Shown piece by piece: positions 42,127-50,555 of a stretch of DNA of 64,000 nt. The notes under the pieces were generated by a model that ran no database searches, had not been told where the DNA came from, and saw only the letters and a program-made list of their open reading frames with translations. This stretch comes from Pseudonocardia cypriaca (GTDB lineage: Bacteria > Actinomycetota > Actinomycetes > Mycobacteriales > Pseudonocardiaceae). Location of the stretch: positions 1,054,001 to 1,118,000 of the forward strand of contig NZ_VFPH01000003.1 of the NCBI RefSeq assembly GCF_006717045.1. Direction: 5' to 3'. Position 1 is the stretch's first letter. Each line of letters opens with the position of its first letter. The position numbers and the translations under genes are program-made.

Positions 42127-42145
42127 TCGGACTTACTCGTCCAGT
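42127..42145 (+). repeat. 19-bp direct repeat, right copy
   Basis: TCGGACTTACTCGTCCAGT, 18 of 19 identical to 41313-41331. It lies 4 bp from the stop codon of the convergent Nudix gene. Together the pair could be the ends of an inserted segment or two copies of a regulatory site. Confidence 0.7.
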
Positions 42146-42149
42146 CCGC

Positions 42150-42743
42150 CTACTGCCAGGCGAACACCGGCTGCTCGAAGTGCGCCACCCGCGTGGGACG
42201 GCCGTGCTGCACCACCTCGCGGAACTGGTGCAGCACGGCCGCCGTGGGCGCGTGCACCAACCGGTCGAGGATCGGCAGCTGGATCACCGGCGCGTCCGAT
42301 TCGGCGATCGTGACGAACCGCGGCTCCACGTCGATCACGTCGAGGGGCACCCGGTGCACCTCGGCCACCTCCACCGGGTTGGGCCGGAGCACCGGCGCGA
42401 TGCCCGCCCACAGCACCACCGGCGTGATCAGGTATCCGGACCGGGTGGCGTAGTCGTCGAGGAGGCCGAGCTCGGCGTCGGCGTCCAGCACGAGGCCGAG
42501 CTCCTCGGCGAGCTCGCGGCGAGCAGCCGCGCCCGGGGCCTCGCCCGGGTCGGTTCGCCCGCCGGGGAGGGCCCATTGGCCGGGGTGCCCGCGCAACGTC
42601 GCCGCGCGCCGCGTGAGCAGGAGCGCCGCGCCGTCCGCGACGAGGGTGATCCCGACGGCGGCCCGCTTGAGGTCCGGCCGGTCGAGCGGCCGGTGGGCGA
42701 AGCGGCCCAACGCGGCTTCGACCTGATCGCGGGAGAGGCCCAC
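42150..42743 (-). CDS. Nudix hydrolase
   Basis: A 197-residue Nudix protein. The box is GGRTDPGEAPGAAARRELAEELGL, matching GX5EX7REUXEEXGU and binding the metal for pyrophosphate hydrolysis. LPGGRTDPGE with the following LLDDYATRSGYLITPVVLWAG resembles CoA/acyl-CoA pyrophosphatases (NudL-like). GTG at 42743 was preferred to an upstream frame that overlaps the GT87 gene. It follows the ponA-GT87 pair by 19 bp on the same strand. Substrate not certain. Confidence 0.88.
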   Translation of the reverse strand: MGLSRDQVEAALGRFAHRPLDRPDLKRAAVGITLVADGAALLLTRRAATLRGHPGQWALPGGRTDPGEAPGAAARRELAEELGLVLDADAELGLLDDYATRSGYLITPVVLWAGIAPVLRPNPVEVAEVHRVPLDVIDVEPRFVTIAESDAPVIQLPILDRLVHAPTAAVLHQFREVVQHGRPTRVAHFEQPVFAWQ

Positions 42744-42762
42744 CCCGGCAGCGTGCCACCCC

Positions 42763-44295
42763 TCAGCTGGCGGTGCTGACCACCTTCGGTGGAGTTCGCG
42801 CGACAGCAGGCCAGTCGGGATCCGCGTCGAGCACGGCCGGCCACTCACCCGGGGTCGCCATCCGCACGGGGTCGGTGTCCGGGCGGAGCACCGAGCGCAC
42901 CACCAGCACGCACAGCACGACCACGAACGCGTCGCGGATCACGACAGCACCGAGGAACCAGTCCGGCGGCAGTCCTTTGTTGGCGGGGGTCAGGTAGTAG
43001 TACATCCGCGGCGCCCACACCAGGGCGTCCACCGCCATCCACGCCAGCAGCAGCCGCCAGCGCGGGAGCGCGAGCACCGCGAGCGGCACGAGCCACAGCG
43101 AGTACTGCGGGCTCCACACCTTGTTCACCAGCAGGAACGACGCAACCGTGAGGAACGTCAGTGATGCCAGCCGCGGCGGGTGTGGTGCGCGCAGCGCGAG
43201 CACGCAGATCGCGGCGCAGCACAGCACGAAGAGCGTTGCCGAGACGGCGTTGAGCACGGCGGGCGCCTGACCTTCGGCGAGCTTGCCGTCGAACCCGGGC
43301 CAGCCGGTGAAGTACTGCACGACGAAGTAGAGCGAGTCGGGATCGGCGGGGCGGGTGCGGTTGAGCCGGAAGAACTCCGCCCATCCCACGGGGTAGAGCA
43401 GTGCCACCGGCGCGTTGACGAGCACGAACGCACCGACCGCCGCGCCGATCGTCTGCAGGGCAGTGCTGAGCCGGCGCCTGCGCATCGCCACGAGCAGGAC
43501 CGGCAGGAGCAGCATCAGCGGGTAGAACTTGAAGGCGCCGCCGATACCGAGCAACGCGCCGGCCAGCAACGGCCTGCGCCGGGCGAGCGCGAGCATCCCC
43601 GCCGCGGCGCACGCGACGGCGAGCGCGTCGAAGTTGGTGAACACGTGCACCGCCACCAGCGGGGACAGCGCGACGAGCGCCGCGTCCCACGGCCGGTTCG
43701 GTCGCAGGGCACGGACCGCCCACACGGCGACGAGCCACGCCAGCGCCAGCCACGCCGCGCTGATGTCGAAGTACACGACGACGGGGAGGGCCGTCGGCAG
43801 GATCGGGACCACGCCCGCCGCCGACACCCAGGCGTCGGCGAGCCGCGCGTTGACGTACTGGAAGAACCCGGTGAGCACCGGGTACTCCATGTACCGCACC
43901 TTCTCGTCGTCGGTGCCCTCCCCTTCGACCCACGGGTCGCGGTAGGGCACCGCCCCGCGGTCGAGCCCCTCGATACCCCAGAGCGGGACGGTGTCGGAAT
44001 AGCACATCGCCACGTACTGGCGGTTGTTGCGCCAGTCGAGCGCGACGGTGCCGTCGTCGGTGGTGTACTGCTGCAGGCAGGGGGCCTTGCCGAGCCAGCC
44101 CATGGCCAGCACCGCCACCGCGAGCAGCAGGATCACGCGCAGCGGCGTCCAGAAGCGGCTCCGGCCGACCAGGGCGTGCCGGCCGAGCGGCCCTCCGACC
44201 AGCCGGCCGGCGGCAGCGGCGAGCGGCTCGGTCCACGTGGGGACGACACGCGCGGGCGGGTGGTCCGGCTCCCGCACCCGCACCCGCGAGCTCAC
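42763..44295 (-). CDS. GT87 (DUF2029) membrane glycosyltransferase-like protein
   Basis: A 510-residue polytopic GT-C protein with about 11 membrane segments. RYMEYPVLTGFFQYV and LVNKVWSPQYSLWLVPL are the same two hallmarks as in the 36.8-kb paralogue. It is the probable counterpart of Mycobacterium tuberculosis Rv0051, which also follows ponA1. The GTG start overlaps the ponA stop by 4 nt (GTGA), so it is translated with the penicillin-binding protein; a role in cell-envelope glycan assembly is inferred from that link. Confidence 0.85.
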   Translation of the reverse strand: MSSRVRVREPDHPPARVVPTWTEPLAAAAGRLVGGPLGRHALVGRSRFWTPLRVILLLAVAVLAMGWLGKAPCLQQYTTDDGTVALDWRNNRQYVAMCYSDTVPLWGIEGLDRGAVPYRDPWVEGEGTDDEKVRYMEYPVLTGFFQYVNARLADAWVSAAGVVPILPTALPVVVYFDISAAWLALAWLVAVWAVRALRPNRPWDAALVALSPLVAVHVFTNFDALAVACAAAGMLALARRRPLLAGALLGIGGAFKFYPLMLLLPVLLVAMRRRRLSTALQTIGAAVGAFVLVNAPVALLYPVGWAEFFRLNRTRPADPDSLYFVVQYFTGWPGFDGKLAEGQAPAVLNAVSATLFVLCCAAICVLALRAPHPPRLASLTFLTVASFLLVNKVWSPQYSLWLVPLAVLALPRWRLLLAWMAVDALVWAPRMYYYLTPANKGLPPDWFLGAVVIRDAFVVVLCVLVVRSVLRPDTDPVRMATPGEWPAVLDADPDWPAVARTPPKVVSTAS

Positions 44296-46778
44296 CCGAC
44301 GGGGTCGGACGTGCTGTTCAGCGCCGAGCGGTCCGACTGACCGCGGTTCGCCGAGCCCCCCGAGGAGCGGGGCGTGCCGGACGTGCCGCTGTCCTGCGTG
44401 TCCAAGGACGTGGGCTGGTCGCCACTGCTGCCGCCGTCGTCCGAGTTGTTCGACCGGGAGTTGCTGTCGCGAGAGGACCCGCTGTCCCCGTCGTCCGAGG
44501 AGCTCCCGGAGTCGCTGTCGCGGTCCTCGTCGCTGTCCGAGTCCTCGGAGTCCTCGGAGTCCTCGTCGGACGACTCGGTCTCCGAGGAGTCCGAGTCGGG
44601 GGTCGGCGCCTCACCCATCGCGACGAACTGGGAAAATTGCTCTGCCGGGTCCTCTTCGGTGGCTTCCTTCATGAAGGCGTGCCAGATCTGGCCGGGCACA
44701 CCGCTGCCGAAGATCGGGTTGCCCCGGCTGTCGCGGATCGGCTCGCTCTTGTCGGTGCCCACCCAGACCGCCGTGGCCTTGTTCGGGGTGAAGCCGACGA
44801 ACCAGGCGTCGCGGTTGTCCTTGGCGCTGCCCTCGAGCTGGGCGGTGCCCGTCTTCGCGGCGACCTGCTGCCCGGGGAGGTCGTAACCCTTCTTGGGGGC
44901 CACGCCGAGCATCGCCTCGATCACGTTGCGGGCCACCTGCTGCGACATGACCTGCCGCTCCGTGTCCTTGTGCTCGTAGAGGATCTCGCCGTCGGCCGCC
45001 TCCACCTTGGACACGATGTACGGCTCGTGGTACTTGCCCTCGGCGGCGAACGTGGCGTACGCGGAAGCCATGTCGACCGGGTGCACCTCCTTGTCGCCCA
45101 GCGCGATACCGCCGGTCGGGTTCTGCAGGAGGTCGTCCGGGATGCCGGCCTGGTGGGCCGCCTTGGCGACGTTGCCCGGGCCGACGGTGATCCCGAGCTG
45201 GTAGAACCACGTGTTGATCGACTCGGTCATGGCGAACTCGGCGCCGCACTTCTCACAGCTGACGCCCTCGACGTTGCGGACCACGCCGGGCCTGCCCGTG
45301 AACGCCTTCGGGCCGGTACCGTCGATCTCGGTGCCGAGCCCGAAGGTGGGGTCGTTCTCCAGCGCGGCGGCCAGCACGAAGGGCTTGAACGACGACCCGG
45401 GCTGGCGGAACGCCTCGCCCGCGTAGTCGAGGGCCAGCCCTTCCTTCCCGCCGTAGTAGCTGACGATCGCCCCGGTCTTCGGGTCGATGGAGACCAGCCC
45501 GTAACGCAGGTTCTTGGGCTGCTTGTCCTGCTGCTTCGTCACGGTGTCCACCGCCTCGGCCTGCAGCGGCTGCTCGACCGTGGTGGTGACCGTGACGCCG
45601 CGGGTGTTGATGACGTCCGCGGTGATGCCCTTCGCCTCGAGCTCCTTCAGGGCGCGCTCGTAGATGTGGTAGCGGTCGTCGCCGGGGATGCCGGCCTCGG
45701 CCTGCTCCGGGATGTCCGGGAGCTCGGGGAAGGTCTGGGCCGCGCGCTCACCACGGTCGAGCCACCCCTTCTCGACCATGCCGTCGAGCACGAAGTCCCA
45801 CCGCTCCTCGGACTTCTCCCGGTTCTTCGCAGGGTCCCACCGCGACGGGGACTGGATGATGCCGGCGATCATCGCGCCCTCGGACACCGTGAGCTCCCCG
45901 ACGTCCTTGTTGAAGTACGCCTTCGCCGCCGCCTGGATGCCGTATGCGCCGCGGCCGAAGTAGATCGTGTTCAGGTAGTTCTCGAGGATCTCGTCCTTGG
46001 TCTTCTCCTTGGAGATCTTGACCGCGAGGACGACCTCCTTGTACTTGCGCCACAGGGAGGCGTCGTCCTCCCCGGTGGAGACCTTGATGTACTGCTGGGT
46101 GATGGTCGAGCCACCGCCCGCACGGTTGGTGAGCTGGTTGTAGACAGCCCGCCCGATGCCCATGAAGTCGAAGCCGGGGTTGGAGTAGAAGGACCGGTCC
46201 TCAGCGGACAGCACCGCGTCGCGCACGTGCTTCGGGACCTTGTCGAGGGTGACGGCGACGCGGTTGACGTTGTCCTGACGCACCGTGGCGAGGGGTTCGC
46301 CGCGGGCGAAGGTGAAGTTGGCGACCTGCGCGAGCGAGACCTCTTGCGACGACGGCACGGGGAACACGAACCAGCCGATGACGAACGCGACGAACGGGCC
46401 GAGCAGGAGCAGGCCGAGCACGACGTAGGAGATCCGGCGCACGCGGCGCCACGGTGAGACCTTCTTCTTCCCGCGGGCGGCCGGTGCGGGGCGCCTGGAC
46501 CGGTCCGCACCCGGGGCACCCGGCCCGTGACCGGACACGACGGCGGTGGCGTCGTCGTCATCATGGGTGAGCAGGGCCACCGACGGGTCGGCCCCCGGCT
46601 GGCGCGGCCGCCCACCCGGAACCGGGGGGCCGTCGGCGCGGTAGCGCTGCGGTGGCATGCGTGGATCCGGGCCGGGCCCCTGCCTTCGCGGCGGGCCCTG
46701 CCGGGGTGGCGGGCCGCCGTGCGGGTTGCGGGGACGGCCCCGCGGCGCGTCGAACCGGGGGTCGCGCTGATCACTCAC
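44292..46778 (-). CDS. ponA: bifunctional class A penicillin-binding protein
   Basis: An 828-residue peptidoglycan glycosyltransferase/transpeptidase. A Pro/Arg-rich cytoplasmic tail is followed by one membrane segment (YVVLGLLLLGPFVAFVIGWFV), the GT51 domain with EDRSFYSNPGFDFMGIGRA and GGSTITQQYIK, then the transpeptidase with SSFK near 460, SIN near 518 and KTGTAQ near 640. The last 120 residues are a Ser/Asp/Glu tail of low complexity outside the membrane. The GTG start is followed by SDQRDPRF. It is followed by a GT87 gene with a 4-nt overlap and lies in the ancestral actinobacterial ponA locus. Confidence 0.95.
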   Translation of the reverse strand: MSDQRDPRFDAPRGRPRNPHGGPPPRQGPPRRQGPGPDPRMPPQRYRADGPPVPGGRPRQPGADPSVALLTHDDDDATAVVSGHGPGAPGADRSRRPAPAARGKKKVSPWRRVRRISYVVLGLLLLGPFVAFVIGWFVFPVPSSQEVSLAQVANFTFARGEPLATVRQDNVNRVAVTLDKVPKHVRDAVLSAEDRSFYSNPGFDFMGIGRAVYNQLTNRAGGGSTITQQYIKVSTGEDDASLWRKYKEVVLAVKISKEKTKDEILENYLNTIYFGRGAYGIQAAAKAYFNKDVGELTVSEGAMIAGIIQSPSRWDPAKNREKSEERWDFVLDGMVEKGWLDRGERAAQTFPELPDIPEQAEAGIPGDDRYHIYERALKELEAKGITADVINTRGVTVTTTVEQPLQAEAVDTVTKQQDKQPKNLRYGLVSIDPKTGAIVSYYGGKEGLALDYAGEAFRQPGSSFKPFVLAAALENDPTFGLGTEIDGTGPKAFTGRPGVVRNVEGVSCEKCGAEFAMTESINTWFYQLGITVGPGNVAKAAHQAGIPDDLLQNPTGGIALGDKEVHPVDMASAYATFAAEGKYHEPYIVSKVEAADGEILYEHKDTERQVMSQQVARNVIEAMLGVAPKKGYDLPGQQVAAKTGTAQLEGSAKDNRDAWFVGFTPNKATAVWVGTDKSEPIRDSRGNPIFGSGVPGQIWHAFMKEATEEDPAEQFSQFVAMGEAPTPDSDSSETESSDEDSEDSEDSDSDEDRDSDSGSSSDDGDSGSSRDSNSRSNNSDDGGSSGDQPTSLDTQDSGTSGTPRSSGGSANRGQSDRSALNSTSDPVG

Positions 46779-46812
46779 CGCTGCTCCGGGGGTTCGGGGG
46801 ACGGGTTTGCGG

Positions 46813-47247
46813 TCACTCGGCGGCGGTCCTGCGTCGGTCGGACCTGCGGCTGTGGGGAGCGTCGCCCGTGCCCATCACATAGGACAGAACGAGGTGGTTC
46901 CAGCTACAGGTGCGGCAGACCTCCACCACATACACGGAGAAGTCGGCGTAGACGTTCGCCAGCTGCTCGATCTCCTCGGGCTTGCGTGCCGATCCCGCGG
47001 CGTGCTTGAGCTCGTCGCCGAAGATCCACGATACCTGGGTGAGGCGTTCCTTGCGGCAGACCGGGCACGTGTGATCGGTGGGCTCACCGTGGAAACGTGC
47101 AGCTCGGAGCAGGTAGGGGCTCGCGTCGCAGACATCAGCGACACCGACCCGTCCGGAGTGGACCTCGGCGAGCAGCGCGCGGCGCTGCAACGCGTAGTCG
47201 ACCACCTGCCGCTGGGTGCGCACCCGGTCAGGGTACGCGGACCCCAC
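46813..47247 (-). CDS. DUF5318 zinc-ribbon-like protein
   Basis: A 144-residue protein of the DUF5318 family (Rv0049-like in mycobacteria). Two CxxC pairs, HTCPVCRKERL and VCRTCSWN, likely bind zinc. Function is unknown; its position between ponA and the PadR-ino1 pair is conserved in actinobacteria. It is transcribed toward ponA, 34 bp away, and may share its operon. GTG at 47247 or GTG at 47226 may be the start. Confidence 0.85.
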   Translation of the reverse strand: MGSAYPDRVRTQRQVVDYALQRRALLAEVHSGRVGVADVCDASPYLLRAARFHGEPTDHTCPVCRKERLTQVSWIFGDELKHAAGSARKPEEIEQLANVYADFSVYVVEVCRTCSWNHLVLSYVMGTGDAPHSRRSDRRRTAAE

Positions 47248-47328
47248 GCGCCGACGCGCGAGAACGCCTCCGCGCGGCCGGTCGTTCGACGACGGGTCAC
47301 CCCGGCGCGCTCTCGGGACTGCGCGCAG

Positions 47329-47346
47329 ATGTATCGCGTCGATATA
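47329..47346 (+). promoter_or_regulatory. PadR promoter with overlapping operator
   Basis: TATCG-CGT-CGATA (47330-47342) is an inverted repeat that overlaps a -10-like TATACT (47341-47346); GTAT/ATAC arms (47329-47345) give a second symmetry. The -35 is not clear. PadR proteins bind such sites over their own promoters, so autorepression of the padR-ino1 operon is likely. Confidence 0.45.
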
Positions 47347-47402
47347 CTGCAGCGTGCTATCGCCGTGTGCTCCGACAGTGCGGCAACGGAGGTGAGGTCG
47401 TC

Positions 47403-47990
47403 GTGCTCGAGCTGGCGATCCTCGGCCTGCTCCAGGAGGCCCCGGTCCACGGCTACGAGCTGCGCAAGCAGCTCGGGCTGAGGTTGGGCGGCTTCCGGCT
47501 GTTCTCGTACGGGTCGCTGTACCCCGCGCTGCGCCGCCTCACGCGGGCCGGTCTGATCGTCGAGGCGTCCGAGCAGGAGGCACCCGAGCCGGGCAGTTGG
47601 CCACGGCGGAGCAGGCGGGTCTACCGGATCACGGCCGAGGGCAAGGAACGCCTCGCCGAGCTGCTGTCCGAGGCCGGCCCGCACGCGTGGGACGACGACG
47701 GCTTCGGCGTCCACATCGCGTTCTTCTCCCGCACGCCCGCGGAGGCGCGGATGCGGATCCTCGAGGGCCGCAGGCGGGCGGTCGAGGAGCGCCGCGAAGG
47801 GTTGCGGGCCGCCCTCGTCCGGGCGCGGGAGCAGATCGACAACTACACGCAACAGCTGCACCAGCTCGGCCTCGACGCCTGCGAGCGGGAGGTGCGGTGG
47901 CTCAACGAGCTGATCGCCACCGAACGCGCAGCGCAGGACGAGGCGGAACCCGCAGACCAGGAAGACGAGAGAAGGAGCCGCAATGAGTGA
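47403..47990 (+). CDS. PadR-family transcriptional regulator
   Basis: A 195-residue PadR regulator. The winged helix is LELAILGLLQEAPVHGYELRKQLGLRLGGFRLFSYGSLYPALRRLTRAGLIVEA, and the C-terminal VirR/AphA-like helices (RMRILEGRRRAVEERREGLRAAL...LDACEREVRWLNELI) form the dimer arm. GTG at 47403 has GGAGGTGAGG just upstream. Its end overlaps ino1 by 8 nt, a linkage conserved in actinobacteria (Rv0047c-ino1 is the mycobacterial pair), and it probably sets inositol synthase levels. Confidence 0.9.
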   Translation: MLELAILGLLQEAPVHGYELRKQLGLRLGGFRLFSYGSLYPALRRLTRAGLIVEASEQEAPEPGSWPRRSRRVYRITAEGKERLAELLSEAGPHAWDDDGFGVHIAFFSRTPAEARMRILEGRRRAVEERREGLRAALVRAREQIDNYTQQLHQLGLDACEREVRWLNELIATERAAQDEAEPADQEDERRSRNE

Positions 47991-49062
47991 GGTCCGTGTC
48001 GCCGTCGTGGGCGTGGGTAACTGCGCGGCGTCGCTGGTGCAGGGGGTGCACTACTACGCGGACGCCGATCCGGCCACGCGCGTCCCCGGTCTGATGCACG
48101 TCGACTTCGGCGGCTACCACGTGCGCGACATCGAGTTCGTGGCCGCGTTCGACGTCGACGCCAAGAAGGTCGGCCGCGACCTCTCCGAGGCGATCACGGC
48201 CAGCGAGAACAACACCATCAAGATCTGCGACGTCCCGCCGCTCGGCGTGCCGGTGCAGCGCGGTCACACGCTCGACGGGCTCGGCCGGTTCTACCGGGAG
48301 ACGATCGACGAGTCCGACGACGAGCCGGTCGACGTCGCGCAGGTGCTCCGCGACACCCGCGCCGACGTGCTCGTCTCCTACCTCCCGGTCGGGAGCGAGG
48401 CGGCCGACCGCTTCTACGCACAGGCGGCCATCGACGCGGGCGTGGCGTTCGTCAACGCGCTCCCGGTGTTCATCGCCTCCGACCCGGAGTGGGCGGAGAG
48501 GTTCCGCGTGGCGGGCGTGCCGATCATCGGCGACGACATCAAGAGCCAGGTCGGGGCGACCATCACCCACCGCGTGCTCGCCAGGCTGTTCGAGGACCGC
48601 GGCGTGCAGCTCGACCGCACGATGCAGCTCAACGTGGGCGGGAACATGGACTTCCTGAACATGAAGGAGCTGGAGCGGCTGGAGTCGAAGAAGATCTCCA
48701 AGACCCAGGCGGTCACCTCGCAGGTCGACCGCGAGCTCGGCAAGGACAACGTCCACATCGGGCCGTCCGACTACGTCGCATGGCTCGACGACCGCAAGTG
48801 GGCCTACGTCCGGCTGGAGGGCAGGGCGTTCGGGGACGTCCCGCTGAACCTCGAGTACAAGCTCGAGGTCTGGGACTCGCCCAACTCCGCGGGGATCATC
48901 ATCGACGCCGTCCGCGCGGCCAAGCTCGCCAAGGACCGGGGCATCGGCGGGCCGATCCTCTCCGCGGCGAGCTACTTCATGAAGTCCCCGCCGGAGCAGT
49001 ACAGCGACGACTTCGCCCGCCAGGCCGTCGAGGAGTTCATCCGCGGCGAGCGGGAGCGCTGA
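47983..49062 (+). CDS. ino1: inositol-3-phosphate synthase
   Basis: A 359-residue myo-inositol-1-phosphate synthase of the short actinobacterial type. VAVVGVGNCAASLVQGV is the NAD-binding loop, DDIKSQVGATITHRVLARLF and LNVGGNMDFLNMKELERLESKKISKTQAV form the catalytic core with the key Lys residues, and AASYFMKSPP ends the domain. It makes inositol phosphate from glucose 6-phosphate for phosphatidylinositol, PIMs and mycothiol. It is coupled to padR and ends before a strong terminator. Confidence 0.97.
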   Translation: MSEVRVAVVGVGNCAASLVQGVHYYADADPATRVPGLMHVDFGGYHVRDIEFVAAFDVDAKKVGRDLSEAITASENNTIKICDVPPLGVPVQRGHTLDGLGRFYRETIDESDDEPVDVAQVLRDTRADVLVSYLPVGSEAADRFYAQAAIDAGVAFVNALPVFIASDPEWAERFRVAGVPIIGDDIKSQVGATITHRVLARLFEDRGVQLDRTMQLNVGGNMDFLNMKELERLESKKISKTQAVTSQVDRELGKDNVHIGPSDYVAWLDDRKWAYVRLEGRAFGDVPLNLEYKLEVWDSPNSAGIIIDAVRAAKLAKDRGIGGPILSAASYFMKSPPEQYSDDFARQAVEEFIRGERER

Positions 49063-49089
49063 CCCCGCTCCAGCCGTCCAGATCCCGTC

Positions 49090-49137
49090 CGGCCCCGGCC
49101 GTGGCCCTTGCCGCCACGACCGGGGCCGATTTATTTG
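49090..49137 (+). terminator. rho-independent terminator after ino1
   Basis: CGGCCCCGG pairs with CCGGGGCCG (49090-49098 with 49120-49128), then one mismatch and CGTGGC/GCCACG (49100-49105 with 49113-49118) around a 7-nt loop, followed by ATTTATTTGC. It lies 28 nt after the ino1 stop. Confidence 0.9.
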
Positions 49138-49579
49138 CAGATCGGCAACCTTTCCGAGAACAGCCGATCCGTTCCGATCCGGAAGGAAATTCACTCGTCT
49201 GCCCCAATAACGAACGCATCACGGCACAGCTTGTGCCGCAGGCCACCCTGGTTGGTCTGATCAACTCGATCGGGCGACAGTACGGGTGTACGAGACGTAC
49301 CTGTATGGCCCAGTCAGCGGTGATGGGGTTCACCGGATAGCGACAGCACAATTGAGACATGCGTCATGGCGAAGCAACGAAATGCGTTCGTAATCTGCGG
49401 AACGGCTCTGCGCCACCGACGCTCACCCGGAGCGGCGGGCGCAGGGCCACCGCCGGACAGGCGGGACGCAGCACGGCCCGGATGCGAGATGGGGCCGTGC
49501 ACCGCGCGTCCCGTCGGCTCCTGCTGGCTTCCCCCGGCCCGCGGGACCCGTCCGCCGGTGCTACCCCGAGGACCACCCC
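49138..49579 (+). promoter_or_regulatory. long leader/intergenic region upstream of the NlpC/P60 gene
   Basis: About 440 bp with no gene and lower GC in its first half. From 49408 it can form two strong structures: CTGCGCC/GGCGCAG (49408-49414 with 49438-49444) and a two-part stem GGGACGC/GCGTCCC (49463-49469 with 49506-49512) enclosing GCACGGCCC/GGGCCGTGC (49471-49479 with 49492-49500). NlpC/P60 genes of actinobacteria often have c-di-AMP (ydaO) riboswitches, but I cannot match its conserved core here. Confidence 0.5.
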
Positions 49580-50113
49580 GTGCCCAACCACCTGCCCGCT
49601 CTCGCGGTTCGCGCCGCCGTCGTGACCACCGCCGCTGCCGCCGCCTCCGTCCTCGCCGTGCTCCCCGCCGCCGAGGCCGCCCCGCTCCCCGTCGCGTACA
49701 CCGGCACGCCGGTCGTCGCGACCGCGCCATCGCTTCCCCAGCCGGCTTCCGCCGAGGCGGTGGCCGCGGGCACCCGGGCGGCGGCTGTCGACTTCGCGAT
49801 GAGCAAGATCGGCTCCCCGTACCGGTACGGCGCGAGCGGCCCGAACGCCTTCGACTGCTCCGGCCTCGTCTCGTGGGCGTTCAAGCGGGCGGGCAAGTCG
49901 TTGCCGCGCACCAGCCGGGCGATGTCGAAGGTCGGCACGCCGGTCTCCCGCGACCAGCTGCAGCCCGGCGACCTCGTGTTCTTCTACAAGCCGGTCAGCC
50001 ACGTCGGGATCTACATCGGCAACGGCAAGATCCTGCACGCCAGCACCCGGAAGAGCCCCGTCAAGATCTCCGACATGGGCCGGATGAAGTTCAACTCCGC
50101 GCGCCGCATCTGA
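49580..50113 (+). CDS. secreted NlpC/P60 cell-wall endopeptidase
   Basis: A 177-residue protein with a Sec signal (VRAAVVTTAAAAASVLAVLPAAEA) and a C-terminal NlpC/P60 domain: NAFDCSGLVSWAF holds the catalytic Cys, PVSHVGIYIGNG the His and ILHAST the third residue. It probably cuts the D-Glu/meso-DAP bond of peptidoglycan stem peptides. Length is that of short RipD/RpfB-accompanying hydrolases. No cell-wall-binding repeats are present. Its long structured leader suggests RNA-level control. Confidence 0.9.
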   Translation: MPNHLPALAVRAAVVTTAAAAASVLAVLPAAEAAPLPVAYTGTPVVATAPSLPQPASAEAVAAGTRAAAVDFAMSKIGSPYRYGASGPNAFDCSGLVSWAFKRAGKSLPRTSRAMSKVGTPVSRDQLQPGDLVFFYKPVSHVGIYIGNGKILHASTRKSPVKISDMGRMKFNSARRI

Positions 50114-50123
50114 CCGCGAGCGG

Positions 50124-50555
50124 TCACCCGGCGAGCCCGAGCAGCTCCGGTCGCCGCGCGAGCCGCCGCCACACCGCGCCGGGATCCGCCACCAGCCTGC
50201 GAGCCGTCAGGTCGAGGAGGCCACCGACGCTGCGCAGCTCCGCCACAAGGCTCCCGTCGTCGGCGCGGCGCAGCTCCTGGCTGACGCGAGTCGTGCGGCC
50301 GCCGGGCCAGTCGAACGCGCACGAGACGTCGACCTCGTGCCCGAGTCGCAGCTCGCGCACGAACCGCACGGTCGTCTCGAGCGTCACCGGGCCGAGCCCG
50401 GTGCGCCGCAGCTCCTCGAGGTCGATCCCCGCGGCCTCGAGGAGCTTCCACCGCGTGTGGTCGGCGTACTGCAGGTAGGCGGCGGTGGTGACGTGGCCCT
50501 GGGTGTCCAGCTCGTAGGCACGCACCTCGAGCCGCACCTGGAAGGGCGTGGTCAC
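50124..50555 (-). CDS. 4HBT-type acyl-CoA thioesterase
   Basis: A 143-residue hotdog thioesterase. VRAYELDTQGHVTTAAYLQYADHTRWKLLEAAGI contains the YELDxxGHVxxxxYLxYxExxR pattern of FcbC/YbgC-like enzymes, with Asp as the catalytic residue. GTG at 50555 overlaps the TetR stop by 4 nt, so both are one operon. It ends 10 bp from the convergent NlpC gene. Acyl substrate unknown. Confidence 0.88.
   Translation of the reverse strand: MTTPFQVRLEVRAYELDTQGHVTTAAYLQYADHTRWKLLEAAGIDLEELRRTGLGPVTLETTVRFVRELRLGHEVDVSCAFDWPGGRTTRVSQELRRADDGSLVAELRSVGGLLDLTARRLVADPGAVWRRLARRPELLGLAG

Larger units (their letters stand above)
41250..42149. other. 900-bp gene-free region with direct repeats and many hairpins
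   Basis: No frame here shows actinobacterial codon bias or a known domain, and GC is lower than around it. It holds 19-bp direct repeats near both ends, a tandem hairpin unit at 41401-41519, a long GC-rich hairpin at 41748-41782, AGCCGCA-N4-TGCGGCT at 41917-41934 and a 14-bp perfect palindrome CGTTCCGCGGAACG at 42074-42087. It may be the relic of a mobile element or carry structured RNA. Confidence 0.6.

Noticed and set aside
49037..49360. 107-codon minus-strand frame after ino1
   Set aside because: It crosses the ino1 terminator, is not conserved-looking and has poor bias; treated as leader DNA.
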